From Candidatus Peribacter sp. (GTDB lineage Bacteria; Patescibacteriota; Gracilibacteria; Peribacterales; Peribacteraceae), in NCBI GenBank assembly GCA_018652955.1, contig JABIBA010000009.1, forward strand, positions 62,001 through 126,000: a stretch of DNA of 64,000 nt. Reading direction: 5' to 3'. Shown here one piece after another: positions 50,737 through 60,054 of this stretch (positions are counted from its first letter, which is position 1; the number at the start of each line of letters is the position of its first letter). The translations under genes were made by a program, and so were the position numbers. The notes under the pieces are model-generated. The model saw nothing but the letters and a program-made list of their open reading frames with translations. It was not told the DNA's origin and did not search any database.

Positions 50737-51591
50737 ATGAGACATGGATTTCTTCTTATAGACAAGCCAGAAGGCCCGACCAGCCATGACATTGTGGCGA
50801 TGGTCCGTAAAGCGTTAAACGAGCGCAAAGTTGGTCACCTTGGCACATTAGACCCAGCAGCCGCTGGTCTTATGGTACTTGCGGTCGGTACTAAGGCACT
50901 TAAGGTTGTAGAACTCTATAATAGTTTGCCGAAGGAATATATCGCAGATATAGACTTCGGATCTGTTAGTGCAACGTACGATCGCGAAGGTCCGATAGAA
51001 GAATTCTCACGCATGCCTGGAGTGAATGACCCGACAGATCACGAAATAGTAGAAGCTATCCGCGATAGATTCTTAGGTCGCATTGATCAAGTTCCTCCAG
51101 CAGCATCAGCAGTGAAGGTTGGTGGTGAACGTGCGTATCGAAAAATGCGACAGGGGAAGGGGGTAGATTTACCGACTCGGTCTGTAGAAATCGAAACATG
51201 TGATTTGCTCTCGTATACATATCCTCACCTGCAGCTCCGCGTTGCTTGCGGAAGCGGAACGTATATTCGTAGTCTCGCAAATGATTTAGGAGTGAGCATG
51301 CGCATTGGTGGATACCTCACTGCACTCAAGCGCACGCGAGTGGGGGAATGGTCTCTCGATGATGCAGTAAAGACAGACACTGCAAAGTGGGCTGATGTCA
51401 TGCCACTTAAAGAAGTGCTCAAAGACTTAGAGCGATTCGATCTATCTGACGATCAATTCGAAGATGTTTCTCATGGTCGTAAAATAGAAGGTACGTGCAA
51501 AAAAGATACCATTGCGTGGCATAAGGATCTTCCCGTGGCAATCCTCGAGGAAGCTGCTTCTGGTGAAATCAAGGCCAGAAAAGTGTTGTAA
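50737..51591 (+). CDS. truB: tRNA pseudouridine synthase B
   Basis: A 284-residue enzyme that makes Psi55 in the T loop of tRNAs. The catalytic Asp is in HLGTLDPAAAGLM; the start GFLLIDKPEGPTSHD and YIRSLANDLG are conserved. ATG 50737 is chosen over the GTG at 50707; GATAAT is 7 nt before it. Its stop lies 3 nt from the 3' end of tRNA-Lys(CTT). Confidence 0.95.
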   Translation: MRHGFLLIDKPEGPTSHDIVAMVRKALNERKVGHLGTLDPAAAGLMVLAVGTKALKVVELYNSLPKEYIADIDFGSVSATYDREGPIEEFSRMPGVNDPTDHEIVEAIRDRFLGRIDQVPPAASAVKVGGERAYRKMRQGKGVDLPTRSVEIETCDLLSYTYPHLQLRVACGSGTYIRSLANDLGVSMRIGGYLTALKRTRVGEWSLDDAVKTDTAKWADVMPLKEVLKDLERFDLSDDQFEDVSHGRKIEGTCKKDTIAWHKDLPVAILEEAASGEIKARKVL

Positions 51592-51594
51592 GTT

Positions 51595-51669
51595 TGGTGG
51601 GTCGGGTGGGGTTCGAACCCACGGCCAAGAGATTAAGAGTCTCCTGCTCTACCACTGAGCTACCGACCC
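51595..51669 (-). tRNA. tRNA-Lys (anticodon CTT)
   Basis: Acceptor GGGTCGG pairs with CCGACCC, the anticodon loop is CTCTTAA, discriminator A and CCA are encoded. Almost identical to tRNA-Lys(TTT) at 2543, so probably a duplication. Possible promoter TTGTTT, 16-bp spacer, TAAAAT upstream. Confidence 0.95.
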
Positions 51670-51723
51670 ACGGTAAGAGGATTTTACGGAAAAATGGCCG
51701 TAAAACAAGCCCTGTCTATTGAA

Positions 51724-53382
51724 TTATTTATCTCTCAGCACCTTAGCAAGGGCTGCTTTTGCCTGTATAGATGTGGGATCGAAGGAAAGAGAGCGTCTGT
51801 AGTAGTTCTCTGCTTCTTCTAGGTTTCCTATTCCATGCTCCAGCACTCCATACATCTGTAGGATTTTTGGGTTCTCTGGTTTTTTGGCAAGGGCTGTATC
51901 TAGTAGCTCGCGGGACTTTGCCCTGTTGTCTTTTAGAATGTACGCGTACGAGAGATAGACATGGGAGTACGAGTGCGTTGCATTCATTTCTAATGCCTCT
52001 TCTAGCGCTGCGATACCACGATCTACTTCGCCAATTTTTACGAGTGTAAGCCCGAGGTGCGCGAGTGGGTTTGCGTAGTTGGGTTTTCTTTCTACGGCTT
52101 TTTGAAAGTGAGGGAGTGCCTCTTCATTCTTTTCTTCTCTTACATACGACATCCCCAAGAGAACCCTAGGAAGCAGAGACTCTGGATAGATCTTTACTGT
52201 GCGCTCGTGATACCTCTTTGGGTTTAACCACTCAATGGAATAATTTCGGGCCATCAATCCATAGGTTCCGATTACAAAGATTGTGGCTATAGAAATCGCA
52301 ACTTGTTTCTTCTGTGAGCTTTCTTCGAGTAGCCAAGCGACTCCACAGGCAACGGCAAAGAATATTCCAATAGAAGGAATGTAGACATAGCGGTCTGATG
52401 CAAAGTAGATACTTCCTTCTATTCCTTTTACAGCATTTCCAAGATTAGGGAGAAGCGTAAGCGCAAACCACATCATGCAGAATGAAAATGTTTTTCCAAA
52501 TGCGCGAGAGGCGATTGCAATAACCGCGACCGCAATAAGGATAAGAACAGGGAACAAGAAGTCTTGCTGAAGAAGTTCTATAGGAGTGATCTGCTCGTAG
52601 GCCAGTGACAGATCGGTAGGGATCAATATTTTTGCAAAGTAGAAATAGACTCCTTTGCAGGCGAGGAGTATCGATTCAAAATATCCAAGAACGAATATCG
52701 TGAGCTTTTTCCCCATCATTCCTACTCCTAAAAATAGCAGTGCAGGAATACCAAAGGCCCATAGGTGTAATTTAGAATCCGCATGTTCTTTTGATGGAAG
52801 CATGTCATCTATCAATAGAAGAACGAGTGGCAGCGAGACGGCGATAATCTTGCTCATCAATGCACAGACAAATAGTCCTAAGCTCCCATAGAGCGAATGT
52901 CGCGTGCCCAGAGTCTTAAAGCGGCAATACATCACCAGACTCCCTAAGAAGAAGAACGTGCTTAGTAGATCTTTCCTCGCACTTATCCACATGACGGTTT
53001 CTGTATTTATAGGATGGATGGCAAACAGCACGGCTGCAGTAAATGGTACGAACCACTTCTTGCTAAAGAATCGGATCAGGGCAAAAACAAGCAGTGCATT
53101 TAGCAGATGAAGTACGACATTGGTCGCATGAAAGACGGAAGGGTTTTCTCCGGCAAAGTGATACTCCAGTTGATAGCTCAGTAGAGTAAATGGAATATAG
53201 AGCTCCGGGTCGAACGTTGTAAAAATCTCTTTGAGGTTTGCGAGGTTTAGCTCCTGAACTTTGGGATTGTTGTATACGAGGAGGTTATCATCAATATTCA
53301 TAAACTGCCCTTGAGGCGCGTTCATGTAGACCGCTATCGTTATCGCAATAATTGCAGTGATTTGTAACCAGATGCGAGGCAT
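51724..53382 (-). CDS. TMTC-like polytopic membrane protein with TPR domain (paralogue 2)
   Basis: A 552-residue protein. It has an N-terminal GT-C-type membrane domain: DD motif in NIDDNLLVYN, then LTLLSYQLEYH-like, HPINTETVMWISARKDLLS (TMTC/DUF1736 signature), with about ten helices. Three to four TPRs follow (EALPHFQKAVERKPNYANPL, GIAALEEALEMNATHSYSH, NLEEAENYYRRSLSFDPTS). TMTC-like proteins transfer mannose or another sugar to proteins. Paralogue of the gene 13 nt upstream, with which it aligns along the whole length. Confidence 0.8.
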   Translation of the reverse strand: MPRIWLQITAIIAITIAVYMNAPQGQFMNIDDNLLVYNNPKVQELNLANLKEIFTTFDPELYIPFTLLSYQLEYHFAGENPSVFHATNVVLHLLNALLVFALIRFFSKKWFVPFTAAVLFAIHPINTETVMWISARKDLLSTFFFLGSLVMYCRFKTLGTRHSLYGSLGLFVCALMSKIIAVSLPLVLLLIDDMLPSKEHADSKLHLWAFGIPALLFLGVGMMGKKLTIFVLGYFESILLACKGVYFYFAKILIPTDLSLAYEQITPIELLQQDFLFPVLILIAVAVIAIASRAFGKTFSFCMMWFALTLLPNLGNAVKGIEGSIYFASDRYVYIPSIGIFFAVACGVAWLLEESSQKKQVAISIATIFVIGTYGLMARNYSIEWLNPKRYHERTVKIYPESLLPRVLLGMSYVREEKNEEALPHFQKAVERKPNYANPLAHLGLTLVKIGEVDRGIAALEEALEMNATHSYSHVYLSYAYILKDNRAKSRELLDTALAKKPENPKILQMYGVLEHGIGNLEEAENYYRRSLSFDPTSIQAKAALAKVLRDK

Positions 53383-53395
53383 GGCGACAGGATAG

Positions 53396-55045
53396 CTATT
53401 CATTTCGCAAAAGTCTTGCAAGGGCTGCCTTTGGTCTCACGTCACCTGGCTTCGATGCTATCGATCTTTCGTAGAACGCTTTTGCTTCTGGGGTTCTTTG
53501 TTCTTTTTCAGCCAGTATTCCTAGCATGTAGAGTGCTTTGCTATCTTCAGGAAGTATCGAAAGCACTTGGTTGAGTAGTCCCTCAGCGATGACATATTCA
53601 CCTAGCAGTGTGTGTCCAAACGCTAGGAAGGTGTAGGTGTATTCGTGATCAGTTTTCATTTCTTGGATCTTCTGTATCTCTGCAAGTCCCTCTTCTACCT
53701 TGCCCGTCTTCATAAGTGCAAGACCGAGATGTGCACGAGATACCGAGAATGTAGGTGAAAGATCTAACGCATTTTGAAAGTGATGCATGGCAACTTCCAT
53801 ATTCTCTTCCTCAAGTTCTTTCAGTCCAACTACCGTCTGTGCAACAGGAGTCTTTGGATAATGATCGATGACATATTGCATGTAGGCCTTTGGCGTTAGC
53901 CAGTACACGGAGTATTGATTCGCTTGGCACGCATACACGCAGAGCAATGCAGTGGCGATGGCTCCTACGATGTATGTTTGTAGTCCTTTGCTTCTGCGCA
54001 GAACGTAGGAAATTCCAAGACTCATTAAGAAGAAGATCCCGATGCAGGCGACGTAGACATATCTATCGGATGCATAAAAGATATCAGCTTTTCCTCCCTT
54101 AGATGCATTTGCAAGATTGGGAAGGACAGAGATGCCAAACCACATGATACCGAATGCAAACAGCTTTCCGAGACGCTTAGATTGAAGGAGGATAAATATC
54201 AGCACAAGCAATGCGATCAGTGGCAATATGAATTCAGGATTTGTAATTTCTATGGGAGTGTTTTGCTTATAGAACATAGAGAGCTGCAAGGGCATCAGCA
54301 TTTGTTTGATATAAAACATCACACTCTTACAGGCAAGCAAAATAGACTGAGTGTAGGTAATGGAATACACACTTAAGAATTTTCGAATCATTGCAATGCC
54401 TAAGAAGGCGAGTGCGGGAATATAGAACGCCCACTTGCTGAGTTTTTCATGTGGCCTCTTCTTCATTGGAATCAAGTCATCAATGATAATCATCACTAGT
54501 GGCACCGTAACTACGAGCACCTTTGTAAAGAGTCCCAACATAAAGAGGACAAGGCTCGCGTAGAAGAATGTAGCTTTACCGGACACTCTATGACGACAGT
54601 ACAGAAGAAGAGAGCTGAGTAAGAAGAACGCTGAAAGCAGATCTTTTCTACCACTTACCCACATGACTGCTTCCGTATTAATAGGATGAATGGCAAACAG
54701 CATTGCCGTGATGAGTGGGACCTCCCAACGCTTCGTCCAAAATCTGACGAGCAGTAAGACGAGTAAGGCATTGAGCATATGAATGACTACATTTGTTATG
54801 TGATACCCGGCAGGGGAGTCTTGAAAGAAGAGGTATTCAATCTGGTAACTCAGGAGTGTTAGTGGGATATAGAGCTCTGGGTCATACGTTGAAAAGGCGC
54901 TCTTGAGGTCGAACTCTTTAACGATAGGGTTTCCGTAGCTGAGTGACGCATCATCTACAGGCATGAACTGCGCGAAAGGCGCAAATTGATAGACAGCTAC
55001 TGTGCTTACAGCAACCAATACTAGTTGGATCCAAAGACGCGGCAT
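53396..55045 (-). CDS. TMTC-like polytopic membrane protein with TPR domain (paralogue 1)
   Basis: A 549-residue protein with the same layout as its neighbour: MPVDDASLSYGNPIVKEF, then HPINTEAVMWVSGRKDLLS and C-terminal TPRs (AMHHFQNALDLSPTFSVSRA, EGLAEIQKIQEMKTDHEY). TAAAGT ends exactly 6 nt before the ATG. Second gene of the cluster after the starch-synthase-domain gene. A local tandem duplication is likely. Confidence 0.8.
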   Translation of the reverse strand: MPRLWIQLVLVAVSTVAVYQFAPFAQFMPVDDASLSYGNPIVKEFDLKSAFSTYDPELYIPLTLLSYQIEYLFFQDSPAGYHITNVVIHMLNALLVLLLVRFWTKRWEVPLITAMLFAIHPINTEAVMWVSGRKDLLSAFFLLSSLLLYCRHRVSGKATFFYASLVLFMLGLFTKVLVVTVPLVMIIIDDLIPMKKRPHEKLSKWAFYIPALAFLGIAMIRKFLSVYSITYTQSILLACKSVMFYIKQMLMPLQLSMFYKQNTPIEITNPEFILPLIALLVLIFILLQSKRLGKLFAFGIMWFGISVLPNLANASKGGKADIFYASDRYVYVACIGIFFLMSLGISYVLRRSKGLQTYIVGAIATALLCVYACQANQYSVYWLTPKAYMQYVIDHYPKTPVAQTVVGLKELEEENMEVAMHHFQNALDLSPTFSVSRAHLGLALMKTGKVEEGLAEIQKIQEMKTDHEYTYTFLAFGHTLLGEYVIAEGLLNQVLSILPEDSKALYMLGILAEKEQRTPEAKAFYERSIASKPGDVRPKAALARLLRNE

Positions 55046-55049
55046 GCGC

Positions 55050-55649
55050 CTACTTTACACTACCCATGCAGTTTTTCTGTATGGTTCTCCAGTCAAATGG
55101 GAAGCGGTGTGTTTCCATAGAACGTACTAGAGCTCCAAACGAATGCCATGGTGTATTTTCTGTGTACAAGAATGCATTTCCTGCCTCTTGGACAGGGTTA
55201 TAGTCTTCGAGAGCAGATGTGGTTGGTGCAATAGGAACGACTCCGTAGCTCAGTGCCTGAGGAAGTTCTTCGCTACCTGCAGGGTCTGATAAGAAAAGAG
55301 CCATATCGGCTGCTGCATACATTTTGCGAATGGCTACTTCTTCATTGGCGATAATAGCGATACGGTGTGGGTGTTCTTTAGCAAGCTTTGTAAACAGGTC
55401 ACCATAGTGGCTGGATCCTTTTCCGAGGATCAGCAATTGAACATCTTGGCTCAAAAGTCCTGGCAACACCTCTTCGAGAAGTGCTCCTCCAAGAGCTTCA
55501 CTCATACCAGCAGGAAGGCAAACTATAGGTCGTTTGGTCTCTGCAGGCCATCCGAGTTCTTCTTGTAGGCTCTGCTTATTCTTCCCCTTCTTTTCAAGGG
55601 AGGCTGCTGTATAGCGCTGCGCGATTTTTTGGTCTGTTGCTGGAGTCAT
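55050..55649 (-). CDS. starch/glycogen synthase C-terminal domain protein
   Basis: A 199-residue protein matching the C-terminal donor-binding half of GT5 glycogen synthases: NKQSLQEELGWP, GGALLEEVLPGL, LLILGKGSSHYGDLFTKLA, IRKMYAAADMALFLSDP, LPQALSYGVVPIAP. The N-terminal ADP-glucose/acceptor domain is absent and several catalytic residues are missing. Either a remnant or a partner for the TMTC-like genes downstream (4 nt gap). TATAAT is 21 nt upstream. Confidence 0.7.
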   Translation of the reverse strand: MTPATDQKIAQRYTAASLEKKGKNKQSLQEELGWPAETKRPIVCLPAGMSEALGGALLEEVLPGLLSQDVQLLILGKGSSHYGDLFTKLAKEHPHRIAIIANEEVAIRKMYAAADMALFLSDPAGSEELPQALSYGVVPIAPTTSALEDYNPVQEAGNAFLYTENTPWHSFGALVRSMETHRFPFDWRTIQKNCMGSVK

Positions 55650-55782
55650 AATGTATTTATGTTTCCTCTTATTATAGCGTAAATAGCGACTTTTTTGAAG
55701 GGAGCTGCGCTTGTCTTCCTTGTAAATTAGTGTGCGATATATAGGTTGTATTTAGGGCAAAACGTGGGCACTGTAGGGGGTA

Positions 55783-56733
55783 GTGAAACACCTCGTTCTC
55801 GTTGATGGCCACCACCTCATGTATAGGGCATATTGGGCCATTCCTCGTACCCTCAAAACGCGTGCAGGAGAGCAGGTAAATACCCCTTTTGGCATGGCTT
55901 CTATGCTCCTGGCGATTCTTGCCAAAGAGGAGCCAGACTCTATGGTGATCTGTTTTGATGAGGGAAGTAAGACCTTTCGACATGAAGAAAATGAGACCTA
56001 TAAGGATGGGCGAGCTGAGACCCCTGATGATTTCTACATTCAGATTCCTCGGGTCATGGAGCTCATGACGGCATTTGGATTTGCTGTTGTCAGCAATCCA
56101 CAGTACGAGGCAGACGACTTCTTAGCGAGTTATGCTACAGAGGGGAGCGACCAAGATATGAAAGTGACAGTGGTCACTGGGGATAAAGATGCTTTTCAGC
56201 TGGCTTCAGAAAATATCCGTGTTGCCATTCCTCATAAAGGATACAACCAAGCAGAATACCTGGGTCCCGATGAAGTATATGAAAAGCTGGGAGTTACCCC
56301 TGCTCAAGTTGCAGCATTTAAAGGACTGAGTGGAGATAGCTCGGATAACCTTAAGGGTGTTAGTGGCATCGGACCGAAAACTGCCTCTACTCTTATTCAA
56401 GAATTTGGATCATTACTAGAAATATATAATCACCTCGATGACATTCGTCCTGCTATTCGAGAAAAATTAGAGGCAGATAAAGAGCAAGCCTTTTTCTGTG
56501 AGCGCATGGCAGAGCTTGTGTGCGATCTGGATCTTCCAGCATCGATGGAAGACATCGAATTAAATGACCTCAGCCCCACGCCTTTGTTAGAATTTTTCAC
56601 TGAACTAGAGTTTACGTTGCTCTCGAAGAGGTTTCTTCGAATGCTCGAGACGGACTATGGACAGGCGCATTTTTTAACTGAGGAGATTGCAATGCCGGCA
56701 GAAAGTAAAACACAGTTGTCATTGTTTGAATAA
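55783..56733 (+). CDS. stand-alone 5'-3' exonuclease (FEN, Pol I N-terminal type)
   Basis: A 316-residue structure-specific nuclease that removes RNA primers and flaps. Metal-binding acids are in LVDGHHLMYRAYW, CFDEGSKTFRHEE, YEADDFLA and VVTGDKDAFQL; the H3TH motif is GVSGIGPKTASTL. It lacks a polymerase domain. The extreme C-terminus is KTQLSLFE, matching the beta-clamp binding motif QLxLF. It starts at GTG 55783. Confidence 0.93.
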   Translation: MKHLVLVDGHHLMYRAYWAIPRTLKTRAGEQVNTPFGMASMLLAILAKEEPDSMVICFDEGSKTFRHEENETYKDGRAETPDDFYIQIPRVMELMTAFGFAVVSNPQYEADDFLASYATEGSDQDMKVTVVTGDKDAFQLASENIRVAIPHKGYNQAEYLGPDEVYEKLGVTPAQVAAFKGLSGDSSDNLKGVSGIGPKTASTLIQEFGSLLEIYNHLDDIRPAIREKLEADKEQAFFCERMAELVCDLDLPASMEDIELNDLSPTPLLEFFTELEFTLLSKRFLRMLETDYGQAHFLTEEIAMPAESKTQLSLFE

Positions 56734-56963
56734 AGCTGCATACAATTCGTACTCATCTATTTTTTGGACCACTTTTTAGTAGTTTAAAAAGTTTGATCAG
56801 CCCTTATTACAAACAAAAAAACTGATTACATTTTTTATTCACAAAACACACCTATGTTCACCTTTGGTATTCAATAGGGTCTTGCTTTGTTTTCTCTGGA
56901 ACGTAGACTTCGCGTTGTGCTCGTTGAAATTTTCACGTGCAAGCTTCTTCATTCCCCACCACT
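56734..56963. other. intergenic gap upstream of ftsA
   Basis: 230 bp. A weak hairpin (ACTTTTT with AAAAAGT, 56769-56790) may terminate the exonuclease gene. AT-rich sequence follows. No clear gene or RNA seen. Confidence 0.4.
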
Positions 56964-58196
56964 ATGTCCAAAGAGAGAGTACTCGCCAGCCTTGATATCG
57001 GAAGTTCTAAGATCCGAACAGTGGTTGCTGTAGCTGATAGTGACGATTCACAGAGTACGCCGAATGTTATTGGTGTAGGACTTTCGCCTTCACTTGGAAT
57101 GCGAAAAGGACATGTAATAGATGTAGAAGAACTTATTCATAATATTATTTCTTCATTAGAAGACGCAGAGCGTATGGCAGGTGTTCCTATTAACCATGTG
57201 TTTGTTGGAATGTCTGGCTCCCATATAGAGGCATTTGATAGCCGTGGTGTTATTGCCATCTCAGGAGCTGAGATCATGCTTGATGATGTGGCAAGAGTAT
57301 TGGACGCAGCTCAGGCAGTTTCCATTCCTGCTAATAGAAGGATCCTCCACATAGAACCAAAGGCCTATTCTGTCGATGAACAAAAGGGAATCAAAAACCC
57401 TGTAGGCATGACAGGTATCCGCCTTGAGGTAGATGCTCACATTGTCACCGGTCACATTCAGCACGTTAAGAATATAGAGAAGTGTGTGGATCAAGCTGGA
57501 GTAGATATCGACGATCTTGTTCCTTCTACTATTGCTGCTGCTGAGGCAGTTCTGACAAAGCGTCAGAAAGAACTCGGTGTTGCGGTCATTGATGTTGGAG
57601 CAGGTTGCGTTAGCGTTGCCGTATTTGAGGAGGGGACTATTTTACATAGTGTATGTATTCCACTTGGAGGAGAGAGTGTCACAAACGATATTGCTATCGG
57701 ACTGCGCACTTCTGTTGATACTGCTGAGAAAATCAAAATTGAATTTGGATCTGTTCTTCCAGAAGAAATTCCAGAGCGCGAAATGATTGATCTCTCAACT
57801 GTTTCCAAGGTAGATACTCAAACAGTATCGAAGAGATACATGGCAGAGATTATGCAGGCTCGATATTTCGAAATCTTCTCTCTTGTAAATGAGGAGCTTA
57901 AAAAGATTGGCCGAGCAGGAATGCTTCCTGCAGGTGCCCTCCTTACTGGAGCTGCCGTTAAAGCTCCTGGAGTATTAGATCTTTCCCGAGATATTCTTGG
58001 ACTTCCTGTGCAAATGGGATTCCCTACAGATATCGGAGGAGTCATCGAAAAAGTTGATGACCCAGCGTACGCAACAGCACTCGGTGCTTTGGTGTGGGGT
58101 ATGCATGAGGGCGAAGGCCCACAGCGCATCGGTGGTGTTCAGATGAAACGTGCCTTTTCTCAAGCAGGTTCTTGGTTCAAGAGTTTGCTTCCTTAG
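56964..58196 (+). CDS. ftsA: cell division protein FtsA
   Basis: A 410-residue actin-like ATPase that tethers FtsZ to the membrane. Phosphate loops are in ASLDIGSSKIRTVVAV and VIDVGAGCVSVAV, and LTGAAVKAPGVLDL is the adenosine loop. The C-terminus FSQAGSWFKSLLP is an amphipathic membrane helix. The start MSKERVLAS (56964) is preferred over nine unconserved residues upstream. Followed by ftsZ after 55 nt. Confidence 0.95.
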   Translation: MSKERVLASLDIGSSKIRTVVAVADSDDSQSTPNVIGVGLSPSLGMRKGHVIDVEELIHNIISSLEDAERMAGVPINHVFVGMSGSHIEAFDSRGVIAISGAEIMLDDVARVLDAAQAVSIPANRRILHIEPKAYSVDEQKGIKNPVGMTGIRLEVDAHIVTGHIQHVKNIEKCVDQAGVDIDDLVPSTIAAAEAVLTKRQKELGVAVIDVGAGCVSVAVFEEGTILHSVCIPLGGESVTNDIAIGLRTSVDTAEKIKIEFGSVLPEEIPEREMIDLSTVSKVDTQTVSKRYMAEIMQARYFEIFSLVNEELKKIGRAGMLPAGALLTGAAVKAPGVLDLSRDILGLPVQMGFPTDIGGVIEKVDDPAYATALGALVWGMHEGEGPQRIGGVQMKRAFSQAGSWFKSLLP

Positions 58197-58251
58197 TAAC
58201 TAGCGAGGCAGCCCCTCGCGCAATTTTCATTTTTCATTCTCCATTCCTATC

Positions 58252-59526
58252 ATGTCAGATACACTTCGTTCCCTCTTCTCGGGCAGCAAGCCTGCCGGGT
58301 CGCAGCAAGGTGATGACGACAGCGCCGCTACAACTGGTGGTGCAGTCAGCTCTCGCGAAGTTCGCCCAGATGTTACCCCTGGTGCCGATATCCGTGTTCT
58401 TGGTGCCGGTGGCGGCGGATCCAATGCGATAAAACGCATGATGGATGCAAAGATCCAAGGCGTCGACTTCATTGCTGTTAATACAGATGTCCAAGCTCTT
58501 TATCACAACCCAGCTGCCAAAAAGCTAACGATTGGTCGTGGAGTTACTCGTGGCCTTGGTGCTGGAGCAAATCCAGATATCGGAAAAAAGGCTGCAGAAG
58601 AAAGCATGGAAGAGATCAAAAAGTCTCTCGAAGGATCTGATATGTTGTTTATTACAGCAGGTCTTGGTGGAGGTACTGGTTCTGGTAGTGCGCCTGTTAT
58701 CGCTGAGATGGCACGCAGTATGGGAATCCTTACTGTGGGTGTTGTAACAAAACCATTTAACTTTGAAGGTCTTAAAAGAAAGAAGCAGGCAGAAGAAGCA
58801 CTCGAGAACCTCAAAGGAAAAGTGGACACACTTATTACTATTCCTAACGATAAGATCTTGTCCCTCATCGACAAAACGACTCCTCTTACAGAGGCGTTCC
58901 AAGTAGTAGACGAGGTACTTCAGCATGCTATCGAAGGTATCTCTACGCTGATTACTGTTCATGGTCTTGTTAACGTGGACTTCGCTGATGTGAAATCTAT
59001 TATGCAAGATGCTGGTACCGCTCTTATGGGTATCGGTTACGGAACAGGGGACAGCCGCGCTGCAGAAGCTGCTAGAGCTGCTGTGGATAGTCCACTACTT
59101 GAGCTTAGTATCTCTGGTGCCAAGGGTATCCTCTTTAACATCACTGGAGGAAACGACCTCTCTATGTACGAGGTAGATGAAGCAGCACGTATTATTACAG
59201 AGGCTGCCGACTCTGATGCGAATGTCATCTTCGGTGCAGTAATCGACGAGAACTCAACAGGTGAAGTAAAATGTACTGTTGTTGCTGCCGGGTTCGAAGA
59301 GCAGGAGACTATGGCGTATCCCGCTATTGGAAGTTCGACTGGAGAAAGCCTTACAAAGAAAACATTCGGAGTTCCAGATGCTCCATCAGCTTCACAGACT
59401 GAAGCACCTTCAGTACGTTCTGATGCAGCTGCTCCATCACTTATGGAGGCAAAGTCTACAAAGCTTGAGCTCAACGAAGACGAACTCGAAGTTCCTGCGT
59501 TTATGCGCAAACCAATCTCGAAGTAA
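58252..59526 (+). CDS. ftsZ: cell division GTPase FtsZ
   Basis: A 424-residue tubulin-like GTPase that forms the division ring. The GTP signature is AGLGGGTGSGSAPV, NTDVQALYH and the T7 loop NVDFADVKSIM are present, and the C-terminal tail ends in the FtsA-binding peptide VPAFMRKPIS. Ala/Ser-rich linker before it. Same transcript as ftsA is likely. Confidence 0.98.
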   Translation: MSDTLRSLFSGSKPAGSQQGDDDSAATTGGAVSSREVRPDVTPGADIRVLGAGGGGSNAIKRMMDAKIQGVDFIAVNTDVQALYHNPAAKKLTIGRGVTRGLGAGANPDIGKKAAEESMEEIKKSLEGSDMLFITAGLGGGTGSGSAPVIAEMARSMGILTVGVVTKPFNFEGLKRKKQAEEALENLKGKVDTLITIPNDKILSLIDKTTPLTEAFQVVDEVLQHAIEGISTLITVHGLVNVDFADVKSIMQDAGTALMGIGYGTGDSRAAEAARAAVDSPLLELSISGAKGILFNITGGNDLSMYEVDEAARIITEAADSDANVIFGAVIDENSTGEVKCTVVAAGFEEQETMAYPAIGSSTGESLTKKTFGVPDAPSASQTEAPSVRSDAAAPSLMEAKSTKLELNEDELEVPAFMRKPISK

Positions 59527-59540
59527 ATTTACTAAGCAAG

Positions 59541-59573
59541 AAAGGGCACTTCTGGTGGGAAGGGCTCTTTTTT
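59541..59573 (+). terminator. intrinsic terminator of ftsAZ
   Basis: AAAGGGC pairs with GCTCTTT (one G-T), inner CTTC/GAAG, then a T-run to 59573. Confidence 0.7.
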
Positions 59574-59578
59574 AATAT

Positions 59579-60013
59579 CTACATGTGTCCTGTACTCCCA
59601 AAGCCACCACGCGATACCGCAGCAAGCTCTTCTTCTTCTATCCACTCAGCCTGTTCTACTTTTACAAACATTCCCTGAGCAATGCGTTCGCCACGTTCTA
59701 CGGTGACAGTTTCGTCGCTGATGTTTTGTACCTGTACAAGAATTTCATCATCTGGTCCGTGATAATCCTGGTCGATGACCCCAATACTGTGTGGGCACAC
59801 CAGCGCCTTTTTGCGGGGCAGAGAACTCCGTGGAACGATAAGCAAGGCGTGACCCTCCGGGACTTGTACAATCACGTTACCGGGTACGAGAGCGATGCTC
59901 CCAGGTTCTATGCTGGTTGTCTCACGTGTGACAAAATCAAATCCAACAGCTCCACCAGATTCGTGCTTGGGGAGGGGGAGTGCGTGGTCGATTCTTTTAA
60001 TACGGATCTGCAT
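59579..60013 (-). CDS. dut: dUTP pyrophosphatase
   Basis: A 144-residue trimeric dUTPase that hydrolyses dUTP to dUMP. All five motifs are seen: ALPLPKHESGGAVGFD, PRSSLPRK, GVIDQDYHGPDDE, RGERIAQG and the C-terminal RGGFGSTG. Position of motif III Asp is normal. A possible -10 CAAGAT is 6 nt upstream. Confidence 0.95.
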   Translation of the reverse strand: MQIRIKRIDHALPLPKHESGGAVGFDFVTRETTSIEPGSIALVPGNVIVQVPEGHALLIVPRSSLPRKKALVCPHSIGVIDQDYHGPDDEILVQVQNISDETVTVERGERIAQGMFVKVEQAEWIEEEELAAVSRGGFGSTGHM

Positions 60014-60054
60014 GTCGCTATCTTGCAGTAGATGTTCTGTAAGCGCAACTGCGG

